A stretch of DNA of 64,000 nt, taken from positions 9,114,001 to 9,178,000 of the forward strand of contig CM070633.1 in assembly GCA_036346255.1 (NCBI GenBank), read 5' to 3'. This document shows, one piece after another, positions 1-12,885 of the stretch. Source of the DNA: Ampelocalamus luodianensis (lineage: Eukaryota; Streptophyta; Magnoliopsida; Poales; Poaceae). Numbering within the stretch: position 1 is the first letter of the stretch; each line of letters begins with the position of its first letter. The notes under the pieces are model-generated. The model worked only from the letters and a program-made list of their open reading frames with translations. It had not been told where the DNA came from and did no database searches. Made by a program: the position numbers and the translations under genes.

Positions 1-1047
1 CACAGAGAATTTGGGATCCTTCGTTCCCGGGTTCGACAGTAACCGAAGGCTGATTTTTCTTATTTTCTTCCCTTTTGATCTTCCAAAGGCCATAACTTCC
101 ACATAAAAACTCCAGATGAAATAATTTTTGCTTCTAAATTCATTTAAAATCGTAATATAGATACTGTAGAAATTACATGCATTTTTGATAAATTTGAATT
201 TTTGGCTTTATTTGCCGTTATCCGCTCTTATTCGCTTTTCGTATTTAAACGTTAGATTACGAAGATCCGAACGAGTTCGAGTGTGATCCTCAACAGCCAC
301 AAGCATATTATCTTCAACAAGGAAAGCAATCCCCCTTTGATCATATTTGATCCTATTACCTTCAATACAAGTATCTTGTTTGCAAATTGTATGTATGCAT
401 GTTCTAGTTGATGATTAATTTTTCCGTTAGAGGTAGTTAAAACTATTAGATGCATGAGCTGTAGTTAATTGTTATTTCCTTGCCACTAGCCTAATTTATT
501 ATTCCCGCTAATGTTAGTGCTCGGTGGATGTTATAGAGTCTATACATGTATATACGATGAGATGCTTATCATGCTTAGATTCCGGTAGAATTTGGGCAAT
601 TATCGACAAAGTATCAACTTTGTCGATAACCTTGATCACACAAATTATTTTTATTACACTATGTCCAGCACCATGTGCTTCTTACTTTGAAAACTAAAAG
701 TGTAATTAAAATGATTTAGACTTGGGCAAGTGGTTGAATGGTGTGTTGTTAGGTGTGAGGATGTCTTGCCTAGGTCAACAAGGACCGAACATCTTGTTTC
801 ACCAATGTTGTTGGGTATGAGGATGTATTGCCTGGGTCAACAAGGACCGAACATCTAGTTTCACCAAAACCAAGCATTTTTGCATGCTAACCATATGAGA
901 GGGATATAGGACCTCTCTTGACTTAGTACTTTGGCGTGTGTTAGCTCCGAGTCGCATGCTGGTTGTTTGTTATGTTAAAAAATGTTCTGTTGTTGTTGGG
1001 TATACGAGATGGGTTCTGGGTTTAGGTTCCCTACCCTGAGGGGCATT
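1..1047 (+). repeat. LTR A, first visible part (Ty3/gypsy chromovirus-type LTR, 5' end outside window)
   Basis: This is the 3' half of a long plus-strand LTR, recognised by alignment with the other LTRs in the window. It carries the family landmarks in order: a leader-like AT-rich stretch, a hairpin at 600-629 followed by CTTGATCACAC, and the words GTCAACAAGGACCGAACAT (repeated twice here, near 775 and 836). It breaks at 1047 where LTR B begins, and resumes at 8859 and again at 39172. No coding potential was seen. LTR A is the oldest layer of the left stack because every other insertion there sits inside it. Confidence 0.75.
600..629. other. Perfect 13-bp-stem hairpin in LTR A
   Basis: Arms 600-612 and 617-629 are exact reverse complements (TTATCGACAAAGT / ACTTTGTCGATAA) around a 4-nt loop. 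It occupies the position where the other LTRs carry a 10-bp-stem hairpin, just before CTTGATCACAC. The structure is directly visible. A role in RNA folding or protein binding is inference. Confidence 0.8.
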
Positions 1048-1987
1048 TGTAACATCGCAATTCTAGGCTTGTGTTTCAAATGTAAGAAAAGTAGGAGAAA
1101 TTAAAAACTTTCCTTGCATCTTGTTGTTGTTTGAATATTCTGTAATTCTTGTTCAAGGATTGTGGAATTCAAAGATTGCAAGCTTCTTAAACCTAAGTCT
1201 TGACCCTTTGGAAACTTTTTTGGTTAATCTTGTGATCAACCTTTGGAAATAATTTTCCTGGATGCTAGGGCTATTGTGTTTCAATTTTGGATTGCATTCG
1301 CATGAATCGTCTAATCTTGAGTTGGTTCTTTTTCGGTCGAAATCGCCCCTTTCTTCCTCAACTCTGGTAAGTGGCTTCCTTCGTCAATTAATTACTCATG
1401 GACCATCTATGGGCCTCAATGAAGCTATACTTTCCACGCGGTCGTGTTCGTTTTGCTCAGGCCATGTTTTCGTCGTCTTCTTCTCCAGCTTCGGCGCGGT
1501 TCTTCGTCGCCAAAGCTTCTCTGGCCCACTTCGAACCTCTCCAGTGCTAAGGTAGCTTCTTGTTAGTCCTTAGATGCTGTGGCACCTGCTTCTTTGGATA
1601 ATGCGGAGCTTTTGCGCTGTTTTCGCTGTCGGCCGTGTGTAGCACTGTCGCTTGTCTCTGGCTCGCCGTCGTTCTAGGCTGGTGTAGCTGGTGTGAGTGC
1701 TACCGTAGGGTGCGCAATGCTATTGCGAACCCATTTTTGTCCTTAGTTGGTGCCGTGGTGACCGGAGTCGCCGGCGGCGAGCTCGTCTTTGCGCCTGGTT
1801 TTTGTCGGACACATGTGATGCTATAGCTTGTCGTTAGGATATAGATCTATTCATTAATTGCTAATCATCGTTTAGTCGTTAATGGTTGTCCTAATTTTGG
1901 CTTGTGTGTCGCTGACTGGTGGGCCGCGCACTTAAGCCCCGTGCGTGCGTGCGTGCTATAAGTCATTCCCTTTCGTGTGGACCGTCC

Positions 1988-2190
1988 ATTTTTGGATCTG
2001 TGTCTCAGATCTTGTGGGACATTCGGACCTCTCGAACGGCCTCCTTCTTTGTAGACCGTCTTTTTTTAGATCTGCAGCCCAGATCGCTTGGAACATTCGG
2101 ACCTCTGAACGCTTCTGTCGATCTCAGCCGTTCCTTTTTAGATCAACGCTCCAGATTGTGTGGGATGTTCGGACCATCCAAACCTCCCCA
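1988..2190 (+). repeat. Degenerate ~75-bp tandem repeats in LTR B
   Basis: Three imperfect units each contain a T-rich run, then GGATCT or AGATC, then CAGATC or CAGATT, and end in CATTCGGACCTCT or GTTCGGACCAT. They belong to the GC-rich promoter-proximal part of the LTR, where the related LTRs also carry short internal repeats. Open frames here (1919-2247) follow the repeats and look accidental. Confidence 0.55.
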
Positions 2191-2364
2191 TCACCGTGGA
2201 CCGTCGGATCTGCGATCAACGGTCCAGCTTTAACCCTTCGCCGCTAGCTCGCTTTCTTGCGCTGGCAAGTGGGCCCGAGGCCCTTTAACTGCTTTGAACA
2301 CACCCGTGAGCGTGGTTGCGTTTAGGACCCCACCTGTCATCCTCTTAAGCTAGGCTTAGCTAGG

Positions 2365-2372
2365 TATAAATA
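2365..2372 (+). promoter_or_regulatory. Putative TATA box of LTR B
   Basis: TATAAATA sits about 1.3 kb into LTR B, after the GC-rich repeated segment and before the AT-rich leader part. This is a plausible U3/R boundary for a long chromovirus LTR. There is no transcript evidence. Confidence 0.45.
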
Positions 2373-3813
2373 GTCTTTAATGTGTTTATGATTTCAGAAA
2401 TGCTTTGTTTGTGCTTTATTAATTGTTGTTGCTTCAAAATGCATAGGTATTTTATTTTAACTCCTTTTTAGTTGATTCAAAAAATTTCAACTCTGGTTTT
2501 AACTGAGCTTCAATCTAAAAATGGTTGGAAGCTTGGTTTTGTTCTAGAAAAAGGTTGTTATAGAATTAAGTTTTGGTTGGGCTTAATTGTTGCTCTAAAA
2601 ATAGCTTTAACTTGAATATTGCATAACTATTTCTCTATAGCTCCCTTTTGGGTGAACTAAAATTTGTTAGAAATCTCGGTTAGTAGGCTTTAGTGTAGAG
2701 TAAGTTTTACTTATACCTTCGTCTCTGAAAAATCTGGTTTTACAAATTGCTTGTGCTCTACTTTCATAACTTGAAAAATCATAAGAACTTCTTGGTAACT
2801 CCAAATGAACTAAACTAATTTTTGCTGTTCTTAGAATGTCCTGCTCTGTTAACCATAAAATTTTCGTGCCCACCAACCTTCTAGAAATTTTTTCAATGAA
2901 CAGTACCCGAAAAACTGGCAAGTAATTAATTCTGTCAATTAAAATTGTTTAGGTAATAACTTTTGTATGCTTAGTGCAAATCGACTGATTCTTGTTGATA
3001 AAATCATTAAAAATCATGTTCTTCCTGCTGTGTAAATTTTATGGTTTTTGGTTTAATTTGATTTTTGAGCCTTTTGGTATTATTCGTTCTTATCGGGTCT
3101 CCTCGTTCTTACGATAGGTTTCTACGAGTTTACTGTTTACGAGAGTGATCCTTTGCAGCAAGACAGCGAGCTTCAACAAGGCAAGCAGATGATCATTTTT
3201 CTTTGATCATATTGCTCCTATTAATTTCAAAGTCTAATATCTTGTTTGCAAAGTTTATGTATGCATGCTCTATTTTGTTGTTAAACTATCGTTCGTTTAG
3301 TTAATCCTCTAGATGCAAGATCTGTAGGTAAATGTTCATTCTCTACTACTGAGCCTAGGATTATGTCTTTTGTGATTTCGGATTCGTTGGATGAGCCCTT
3401 GTCACTTAGTCAACGAGTGTCAATGCTTAGAACGGTAGAATTGGGCGGTTATCGATCTAGTCGGTAACCTTGATCACACAAAATCATATTAGGACTTTAT
3501 GTCCACCACCTGGTGCTATCTTACTTTGAAGAAACTAAAACTAAAAATAAATTGTTTTAGACTTGGAAACATTGGTAAGGCAGTGTGCTTTTGGGTGTGA
3601 ATGGTTGGTGCCCGAGTCAACAAGGACCGAACATCGTGTTACACTAAACTAAGCATTTTTGCATGCTGACCACACTAGAGTGATATGGGACCTCTCTTGG
3701 CTTAGTACTTTGGCCTGTGTTAGCTCTGAGTCACAGGAGAATGGGTGTGTTTGTGTTGTGTGAAAAAGAAAATATGTTTATATGTGTGGGTGCACGGGAG
3801 TGGAATCCTTTCT

Positions 3814-6241
3814 TGTAATACCCCGTTCAATCTTAAGAATTATAATTGAATTTCAAACCATTTTATAGGGATTTAAAATGAAATTTCAGAATTTCTATAA
3901 AAGGGGGGGTTAAATCTTGGGCCAAAGGCCCATAGCCTTGGCCCAGTAGGGGCAGCCTATAACCCTAGACATATTGTAGCACCTACATTGCTTTCTGATG
4001 CGTGACGCACGCTCATAAAGATGCGCGCCTCCATTCTTCGCTGCCCAAGAAGAAGGGGGGAGGGAGAGGTGCCGCCAACCAAGGAGAAAAGAGGAGAAAG
4101 AGAGGAGAGGAGCACTTCGCGGGGGAATTCAGCGATCTCCTGTGGTTCTACAATGGCAACGAATGATGTTCTTCGTTGATTGGATCATAGTAGATGCGAA
4201 TTCGATTAAGATTGTTGGATCGAATTCCTACTGCTAGTAGTTTGGTTCTGTCCAGATCGTTGCGCATCTGATTTCATGTTCTTAGAGGCCGATTTTGAGA
4301 TTTCCATCTCCTAGAGTTATGTGGGAATTGTTCTTAGCTTTCTGTAGCCACCAAGAACACTCAATTCTGAATTACGGATCAAAAGATATGATAGATTCAT
4401 TCCTACTGTCCTGATTTCCTGGCGTGAATTAACTATCAATTTGTCTTTTAAGATATGATTATGTTAAGGGCAATTTCAGGGTTTCCACCCAACTAGGTTG
4501 TTGTAGCATTTTTGTTAACCTTTCCAGATTGATAAAGAACATTCAATTTGGAGTTGTAGAACAAAAGATGTGACTATTTCTCTACTACTATGTGGTTCTG
4601 TAAAACAGTTTGGATGTTCGACTTTCATAGGAATGTTAGCTTAGATTTTTGGCCGAATTGGGAGATTTCGCTAACTAGACTTTTGTAGATATTTTCGTTA
4701 TGTTTCCTGAGGATCTATCTAGACTGTCGGTTTAATTAAGTAGATCGACTTCTTGAACCTTGGGTTTAGGATGTTGCGATTAAGCGTTTCGAGTGACATC
4801 CTATTCATGTGGTTCCTTATTCAAGTATTTTAATTTGTGTAGGAGGGGGAATTTCGAGTGTAGCGGCATCCGTCTTGCCTCATAACGCTTTGCAGAGCGG
4901 AAGGCAAGTATCCTGTGATTTGTATCATTGATGATGGTTGATTGTTGATGTTCATGCTTTCGTTTCATTCTATGTTCTATGAATAGGTTTCATTGATTCT
5001 TATTCTTTCATCATATGATAATACATGATTCGTGTTATTATGATTCCATATTCCTATTCATCCATTCAAACACATAGACATCAACGAGAGTGGGTAGTGA
5101 AGTTCATTCTTTCTTTCATGTTTATCCACGAGAGTGGGCAGGGAAGTTCCATTATTCCAATATAGGTAAGTACCTTGTGATTCTTATTGTTGGTGAATGT
5201 TGAGTGCTAGTTGTTCATTCTGTTATTCCTATGATCCATGAGTAGATTCAATGCTTTATGTTTCTTTTCACGTTCGTTAATCCATGTTTTATGAGATGTT
5301 GTCTTTCATTATTCATAATTCATTCCATTCATTCATTATTCATGTTTCATCCACGGGAGTGGAATGTAAAGACCCATCAATTCCAGTATGGGCACGTAAG
5401 ACCCACCATTCCATTGTGGGCAGATTTGGATCCCCGTACGAAACGTTCTTCATACGGGCCTTGGATCTCCGCATTTTGTTAAATACGGGTCTAAGTGAAC
5501 ACCGACGGGTGTGTCACTGGCTATACCGGTATAAGCAGAAGTGGAGTTCATGCATCTCATCCATACATATGTTTTTCGATATTCTAAATTCATATTCTAT
5601 AACGTGAATGTCATGCTATTATTCGTTCATTCTACATTCGACTCCATTATGTGATGATATGTTCTTAATCGTTCATTCTACACTCGATTCTATTAAGTGA
5701 TGATATGTCCGTACTCGTTCATTGTATTATGTGCTTTTTCTGTATAGTTCATTTTGTTCTGTTGTACTTGCTAAGTCGTGGACTTATTCTTACCGTGTTT
5801 TATTTATTTTAGGTAAATATTGAAGACGGCATACATGGGAGGGTTTAGTCATGTGGATCACAACATTGACTTCATATTCTTCCATTCACTTCACATTATT
5901 CACTCTTAATCATATGAACTTGTTCTTACCGATCATTCGTTAAATATTGGAATGTAATAAATGGAGTATGATGGTTCATGTTATCCTTATTATGGTTGAT
6001 TCAATAACTGCATGTGTTCCTGGAATAGTTTATTGATAGGATTATCTTATTTGAGTCAGTATGCTTGGATAGTTAGAGTTTGTGATATGTTGTTGAATTC
6101 AGACTAAATTCCTACAACTGTTCTATTAGATGTTGATCTTTATTCGATATTAGATGAAATATTGTTGAGATTATTCCGTATTATTGTTGTATGTTAGCCC
6201 TTTAGGTAACATCTTGGCTTCCGCATAGCTAGAGTGTTACA
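3814..6241 (+). mobile_element. Solo LTR C (2.4 kb, TGTAATACCCC type)
   Basis: This LTR of 2428 bp starts TGTAATACCCCG and ends GAGTGTTACA. It is flanked by the exact 5-bp duplication TTTCT (3809-3813 and 6242-6246), so it is a complete solo LTR left by LTR-LTR recombination. It is a different family from the other long LTRs. A strong TATAAAAG box lies at 3896-3903, followed by a G run. A ~58-bp tandem pair at about 5628-5725 contains TCGTTCATTCTACA and GTGATGATATGT. Two words near 5092 and 5130 repeat ACGAGAGTGGG. No coding region is supported. Confidence 0.88.
3896..3903 (+). promoter_or_regulatory. Putative TATA box of LTR C
   Basis: TATAAAAG lies about 80 bp inside the LTR and is followed by GGGGGG. 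It matches the plant TATA consensus well and supports the plus orientation of LTR C. Confidence 0.55.
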
Positions 6242-6597
6242 TTTCTAGGTTCTCCACACCGAGGGGCATTGTAGTTGTCCGGGTTGCTTTACCCTCATTG
6301 GGTAGTTGACTCCCGGCTTTACAATGACTCTGGGCAATGTATGGGTTTCTATCCATACGGGCGACTCGTGGTTGATACACAATATTAGAACTGTCTCGTA
6401 GGGCTTAGCTGTGCTGGCATACCAAAGGAAGTGTGCTAAATCTAGTGGCAAAAAGGCGGTCTGAAGTGTGGGTACATTGGTACACCCCTGCAGGGTTCAA
6501 ACTATTCGAATAGCCAAAGTCCTTGGTTATGGACACGCTTGGGGAGGTCTTTCGAGAGTTAGACTATAACCTTTTTACTAAAAATTGAACTTGGGTG

Positions 6598-8175
6598 TGT
6601 TGGTGATATGACCTAGAGGCAATCATAGAGATGATTGTATCACGTCTATGTTTATGAGTTCTTGAATAAATGTTATTATGTTCCTTGAATGAATCGTTAG
6701 TTCTGAAGATCAACGAGTATGTGACTTGTTGGTGAAACTCTTCGACTTATATGATTTCATTCTAAAAGTGTCTGTGGTCGAATGTCACTGATCAAAACAC
6801 CAGTTACCCTACGACTAGCACATGTATTAATCAATGACCATGTTTCACCGGTCATGGATATAGGGATATCGAATCAATAATATGAACACATGTTAGAGAA
6901 CATGGGGTTGGATTGACCCACCTTGAGACACTATTGAGATTGTTATGATTCTATGTGTCATTAGTTGGTCTCAAGCAATGATGATGTATAATGCTTAGAC
7001 CTAAGATCAGCATGGTTCTCTACATGTGTAATAGCACTCTTAGGGGTTGTCAAACGCTACTCGTAACTGGGTAGTTATAAAGGTAGATTTCGGGTATGCT
7101 ATGAAACATGCGGAGGGATGTGACTGGTCGGATATGGGATTTGCCCCTCCTAACATAACGGGAGAGATGTCTCTGGGACCCTCGAAGTGGTCAGATAAAG
7201 AAAGTGCATGGCCATGCCACTAGTGGTCGAAGTGTTCGACCACATAAGGTTATCCGACAACTCGATCGAAAAAGTATTGAACAGTCCGTGGATGACACAT
7301 TTCTCACCCAGAGTTCAACCAAATATCGTGAGGCAAAGGGAGAATACTAGAGTAGGTCACTTAGTTCGATCAGGTCCAGACAAGTCGTATGGTGATACGA
7401 GCAAGTCGTAGACTGGTCGAACAAAATCACAGAGTGGTGAAGCACAGTCGTAAGTAATTCTGAATCGGTCGTGATTGAATCTTGAATCGGTTGTATAGAG
7501 ATAGGACCTGGTTGTGAGTGATGAGGACCTAGTCGTAGATCATATTGCATTAAGGTTCGTCCGATATAATTTGTGTGTATTCGGGAATCGTTATGTCCTG
7601 CTAGGTACCGCTACAACTCGTGGTCGGAAAGGGTTTCCGAGTCACAACCGATTACACACAAACCTAACGGGTCACACACTTAATGGGTTGGAGCAAACCA
7701 GTACTCAAACGTGTTCGGATAGGATCCGACACAAGGCACTATATAAGGAGATGCTTGAGGCTATTGTGAGGAGATGGAGAGAGACACGTGAGTTGTTTCC
7801 ACCGAAACTCTAGCCGCCATCTTCTTGAGAGAGCCTTCTCGTGCGACTTGGTGCTAGCACACTTTGCGCGTCGGTTGTTCCTTCCGGGCGTGTGGATACG
7901 TAGGCGCCACTGCGAGCATTTGTTGCGCTAGGGCGATCGCGATCTTTACAAGGAGGCTGCGGAGGTTCTTTGGAGAGGCGATCGACTACGAGGCGTTGGG
8001 CGATCTTCTACGACCACTACATCGGCGCGTGCCGTCGGACTAGGTGCTCCGACTCTATACCGCACTCTACGCGTCCGGTGGTAATGATCTATGATCATCT
8101 AACTTGCTTGGCATCCTGATTTACGTGGTAGAAAATTTTGAATTGTTGCTAGCGTAGCCTACCCATATCCCAACA
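6598..8175 (+). mobile_element. Solo Copia LTR (Angela/BARE-like)
   Basis: This 1578-bp segment starts TGTTGGTGATATGACC and TAGAGGCAATCATAGAG, and ends CCCATATCCCAACA. Both ends are typical of the grass Angela/BARE Copia group, whose LTRs are of similar length. Flanks are GGGTG (6593-6597) and TGGTG (8176-8180), a 5-bp duplication with one mismatch, and LTR B reads through the gap. A TATATAAG box lies at 7740-7747, and the GC-rich leader follows. There is no internal domain, so it is a solo LTR. Open frames at 7208-7813 fall inside it and are not conserved genes. The family name is from memory of terminal motifs, not a search. Confidence 0.85.
7740..7747 (+). promoter_or_regulatory. Putative TATA box of the Copia LTR
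   Basis: TATATAAG precedes GAGATGCTTGAGG and the GC-rich leader (from ~7800) at the usual place in BARE-type LTRs. Confidence 0.6.
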
Positions 8176-8858
8176 TGGTGTACGAATAGGGAATTTGTGC
8201 TATGTTGTGGTGGCTATCGGGTTAGTCATCTCTAGGTTGTTAATTATGTTATTGTTATTATCTCGTAGTTATTTCAATGATTAAAAGCAGTTTGCTAAAA
8301 CTACCTTCAATCTATTATTATTGCAAATAAAATATTGCTTTCTGCTGAAATTGAACCATATGACCCTCTCCTTTGTTAAAGCTTGCATGTAGATATGTAT
8401 AGATTTGTTACTCGTAAGTCTTGCGAGTATATTTTTGTACTCATTTGTTTTGCTTAATTATTGCAGAGGAGGTTGACCCCTAAGGGGTTAACTTTGGTGA
8501 GGTTGTTTTCGATTTGGACGACTAGCTTGGCGACCCGATCGGTTGCCATGTGGGTAAATGGCAAACCGGTTAGCTTATGTTGAAGCCATCTTGTGGCACT
8601 TTTGCTTTCGCTGTTAATTCTGATATTTTGGGATCTTTTGGCCGGTCGGCAATGTCTTGTAATAACTCTAAGATGTATGTCCTTTGTTAGACTAAGTTCT
8701 GTGAACTTGTATGGAAATGACGCATGACTTTATGATGATGTATGTGTACTGCAATTTCTGGGAAGTAGATGTCCATCGAGGTCTAGGTTATTTGATTGGT
8801 AATACTGGAACCATTTGGAAGGTTAAGTATTACGAGTTAAATACCCTGGTTCCTCACA

Positions 8859-9439
8859 ACATCAGTAGTTGTCTAAGGCTTTACCCATGAGGGGTAGTTG
8901 ATCGAAGCTTTACCGATGACTCTGACACAACGTATGGGTTTCTATCCGTACGGACGGCTCATAGTTAATACATTAGATTGGAAATGTCTCGTAGGACTTA
9001 GCCTTGCCGGCATACCTTCGGAAGTGCGCTTTATCTGGTGGCAAAAGAGGCAGTCTGTTGCGTGGGTACATTGGTACACCCCTGCAGGGTTATAAACTAT
9101 TCGAATAGCCTTGTCCTAGGTTATGGACATGCTTGGGATTGGACTTGCAGGAGTTAGACTTAACATTTTGGAAATTCAAACTTAAAAACTTGATCGGGTG
9201 GCATTGAGAATGGTCTCATGCTATGATTGTGAGCTGCGGGGCAGCCACCTGTTGTTGTTTAGATGTGCCTAATGTTTACTTACTCACTATTATTTAAAGT
9301 ATTAAAAATGGTTGCTCACTTGCCATTTCAATCTACTACTTGTACTTCAAATGAAATGTTGCTTTATGCTGAAAAATGCTTAGTGTAGTAGCCTTCTTTC
9401 GATACTTAATGCGTCTATTATATTTTTGTTGCTTGTAAG
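8859..9439 (+). repeat. LTR A, second part
   Basis: This continues LTR A after solo LTR B. It contains the conserved module: GTGGGTACATTGG, CCTGCAGG, the palindrome CTATTCGAATAG (9098-9109) and TTATGGACATGC. It ends at the duplicated GTAAG (9435-9439) where solo LTR E3 entered. Confidence 0.75.
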
Positions 9440-11049
9440 TGTAACATCCCAAGTTTAGACTTCTGTTTCAAATGTAAGAAAAACCAGTAGAAATTAAAAC
9501 TTTTTCTTACATCTTGTATTCCATGTATGTCCTAAACAATTCTTGTAAAAGAAATTATGGGAACACAAGTCACAAGTCTTTTGATCCAAAACCTTGTCCT
9601 AAAAAAAAACATTCTTGTCAAATGACATGATCATCTCCTGGAAATATTTTTCCCTAAGTCCTAGGATTGGTGTGTGGCCCCTCTGAAAAGTTTCACCATT
9701 TTTAGAAATGGTTTGAACACTTTGAGAGGCAAGTCAAACCAATTTAAAGTCTGGTCAAACAGAGGTCCAGCACCTTGTTAAATTTCTGGAGGAAAATCTG
9801 CAACACCAAAACCTCTGGAAATTTTATCCAAGGTCAATTACTTAGTTAGCAAGCTCCTGTAAAAATTTCAGAATTTTTGGAGTTGTTTTGCTACCTCAAT
9901 CAAATTCCCAAAGTTCAGCCCTTCTCCAAAAATCAAAAATTCAAACTCTGGTTTGAATCAAACTCGGGCTCGAGTCCGACCTGGTTCCAGCCCAACCAAA
10001 TCACCTCGAGTCTGAGCCGTTGGATTGAAATCCAACGACCACGACCCCCCCCCCCGACCTCCTCTGGTCATCTTCTTCCTCGCGCCGTGCGCAGCACAGT
10101 GCGTGGTGTGGTCCTGTCACGTCGTGCCCTCGTCAACGTCTTGCTGTCGGGCAGTGCGGCGCGTCAGAGCTTTCGGCAAAGCCGTGCCCCGCGCTGCCCT
10201 ATTCCCGTAGCTTTCGGGCTAGTTGCGGAGGAGCTCGCTCGTAGTTCACCTCAGGCCCCCCCTCCTTTGTTCCCGTTGTTCGCTAGCTTCATAATGTCTC
10301 TGAGCCCCTCCTCTGGCTCCTCTTCCACTCATAATCACCCCAGCCCACCCTCTTTGAGTTAAACCCAAACCACCGTGAACACTCCTTGTTCCGCCATTTT
10401 GGCCGCGCAAGCTCTTCACGGTCGACAGTGTTCCAGTGGATCTCTTGCCCTGTTCTTTGCCCCTCTCAGCACCTCTGGTCGTCGTCAAGAAGTGCCCTAA
10501 CCCCATTTTCGGTTTGCTTCTACAGGAGCAGCTGAATTGGAGTTTTCGCGTTTTGCGGCCGTTGGGAGGACTTCATCGTTTCCAGCTCCGGTGAGTATCC
10601 TCCGTCCAATCTCCTGGTCTTGGACCACCTCCAGGCCTGTGCGAAGCTACCCTGACCTTTTTTTTTCTCTCTGGTTGCTCAGAGCACCTGGTCATCATCA
10701 TCTTCTCAAACTCCGGTGAACTGCTCCGCCGCCGTCACTCCTCCGACTTCCTCTGAACCTCCCCTGTACTCTGGTGAGTTCGCTTTTGTCCAGTGAAGCT
10801 CAAGGACTAGCAAGATTAGCTCTTAGCACACCTTTTGTCGTTTTCGGTATTTGCCGAAAGTGGTCCTCAGTCTCTCTCTGGCTCGACGGCGTTCTAGGCC
10901 TGCTCCGTCGCCAAGAGTGCTCCCACTAGGTTCGCAATAGTATTAGGAACATAATGGTATAGTTGGTTAGCGCCGCCGTGGCCGTGGTCGTCGACGACGT
11001 GCCGGCGAGCTCAGTGCGGTGCTCTGTACTTTGTCGCGATTTGTCAAGT

Positions 11050-12000
11050 CATTAGACCTCCTCGGTTTCATCCTAGCCGTTCACGACCTCCCCAGGTTTA
11101 GATCCGAGCCTTAGACTTCTTTATAAAAAGCTTTAAGTCTCAGGACCTCCTAGCGTTAATCTCAGCCGTCGATGACCACCTCAGCTTAGATCTGGGTTGT
11201 AGGATCCTTCTTTGTAAAACCTAAAGCGCCAGGACCTCGTTGGAGCAATCTTGGCCGTTAAAAGTCCTCTGTGGGTTAGCTTTTAGCCGTTAGATCCTCC
11301 TTTGTAAAGTCTTTAGTCGCAGGACCTCCCCCTAGCATAGATCCTGGCCATTAAGACCTCCTTGGGCCAAATCTTAGCCATTAAGATCACCTCTGTGTTT
11401 CCGCAAAAGACCACCCTGGTCATTTTGTGAAAACCACCCCTAGGACCTCTCCCAGGGTCCTCTTTGCAAAAGACCACCCCTGGTCCTTGTAAAGAGAACC
11501 TCAGGACCTCCCTCCGCTTTGATCTGGACCGTTCAGGACCTCCCTTGGGTGATCTGAGCCGTCCAGGTCTCCCCCTGTTAAAACCCTGCCGCGTGAGACC
11601 TCCTCGGGTAAATCTTGACCGCTAAAGACCTCCCATGCGAGATCTTGACTGTCCAGGACCTCCCCCAATTAAATTTGGGCTGTTCAAGACCTCCTCTGGT
11701 AGATCTTGACCATCCCGACCTCCTCCGTTAGAACTTTAACCTTAGGACCTCCTCTGGGAGCTCTGGACCGTCAGATCTATATCTCGACGGTCACATTTCT
11801 CCGTTGGCGCGCGAGCTGCATTGCGTGTGCACTGTTCATCAACTCGTCGGGACCGTTGGATTACATCTCAACGGTCGGACCTCCCGATCTTGCCAGACCT
11901 CTCTCGCGCGTTGCTCGTGTCATGTGCTCGTGTGCCGTGCGATGGAAGATCGACAGCCACGACCTCCCCGCTTTTCATCAGTTTAGTTAGACCTCCCCGA
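11050..12000 (+). repeat. GACCTCC-rich degenerate minisatellite in LTR E3
   Basis: About 0.95 kb is built of degenerate units of roughly 25-40 bp. Each pairs GACCTCC or GACCTCT with a GATCT..GACCGTT or GAGCCGT half. I count about 16 exact GACCTCC words. The homologous part of the E6 LTR (47360-48230) has the same organisation, so the array is an old property of this LTR lineage and not a local expansion. Confidence 0.7.
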
Positions 12001-12885
12001 GAGTTGTGTTTTCAAAGTTTTTAAGCGCTCAAATTTTTAAAAGTGCATAACTTTGTCATTATAGCTCCCTTTTGAATGATTCAAGTTGCATTAGCTTTGT
12101 AGTAAAATGAACTTTAATCTGAGAATGAACTTAGGCACTTTTCTGTAACAGAAACTGGTATAGGTTGTACTAACTTGTTTCAACATGAAATATTGTCTAG
12201 AAATTCAGTAAACTGGTAAAATACATAACTTTTTCTGTATAATTCCAAACTGAGCAAACTCAATCTTGCGAAATTCCCCTGTTAGCATGCTTTTATATGA
12301 AATAGGTTTTGCTCATGTTTATATTCCTGAAATGTGATATATGCTAGTTTTACAACTTAGAAAAATCATAAGTAATTCATTTTAACTCCTTATTGAGTAA
12401 ACTCAATTTTGCTGCCCTTAGAATGACTTTAACTACCTGCCATAAAAATTTCAAGTCTTAGATCATTCTAGAAATTTTCGTCATGAACAGTACCAGTGAT
12501 TAATTTAGTGGATTAACAAGCTGAGAGGAATAGTTTTAGTCATAACTTTTGCATACTAAATCCAAATTGCATGATTCTTGTTTCTAAAATTGTCTAAAAT
12601 CAACCCCTACCTACTGTATGAATTTCATTAGATTTGGATGTCTTTTGCTGTTGGAGTTATTTGGTGTTCTTCGTTCTTATTTGTTTATCGTCTTTTCGCG
12701 TTAGGTTCCAAAGATAACATTGATATTGATTCTGAGCCACAGCAACCAGATCCTGCACTTCAGCCAGGCAAGCAGATGTAGCATCATTTGATCATGTTGC
12801 TCCTACTATTTTCAAATTCTAATATATTATTTGCAAAATTCTATGTATGCATTGCTATGTTGTTTTAACTATTGTCGATAGTTAA

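Larger units (their letters stand above)
1048..8858 (+). mobile_element. Solo LTR B (chromovirus-type), interrupted by LTR C and a Copia LTR
   Basis: It begins TGTAACATCGCAATTC and ends GGTTCCTCACA, the same termini type as the complete elements nearby, with no internal region between. Its own sequence is 1048-3813, 6247-6597 and 8181-8858, about 3.8 kb. Flanks read GCATT on the left and ACATC on the right, so a target duplication is only weakly supported (3 of 5). LTR A continues on both sides (GAGGGGCATT before, GTAGTTGTC after), which independently shows an insertion. A TATAAATA box lies at 2365-2372, and degenerate ~75-bp repeats containing TTCGGACC lie at about 1988-2190. Confidence 0.8.

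Noticed and set aside
1262..1826. Small plus-strand open frames (97 and 63 residues) near the start of LTR B
   Set aside because: They are inside a non-coding LTR, without domain or conserved counterpart in the other LTRs.
9877..10362. 161-residue Ser/Pro-rich open frame
   Set aside because: It lies in the C/T-rich promoter-proximal part of solo LTR E3, includes a 13-base C run, and has no counterpart frame in related LTRs.
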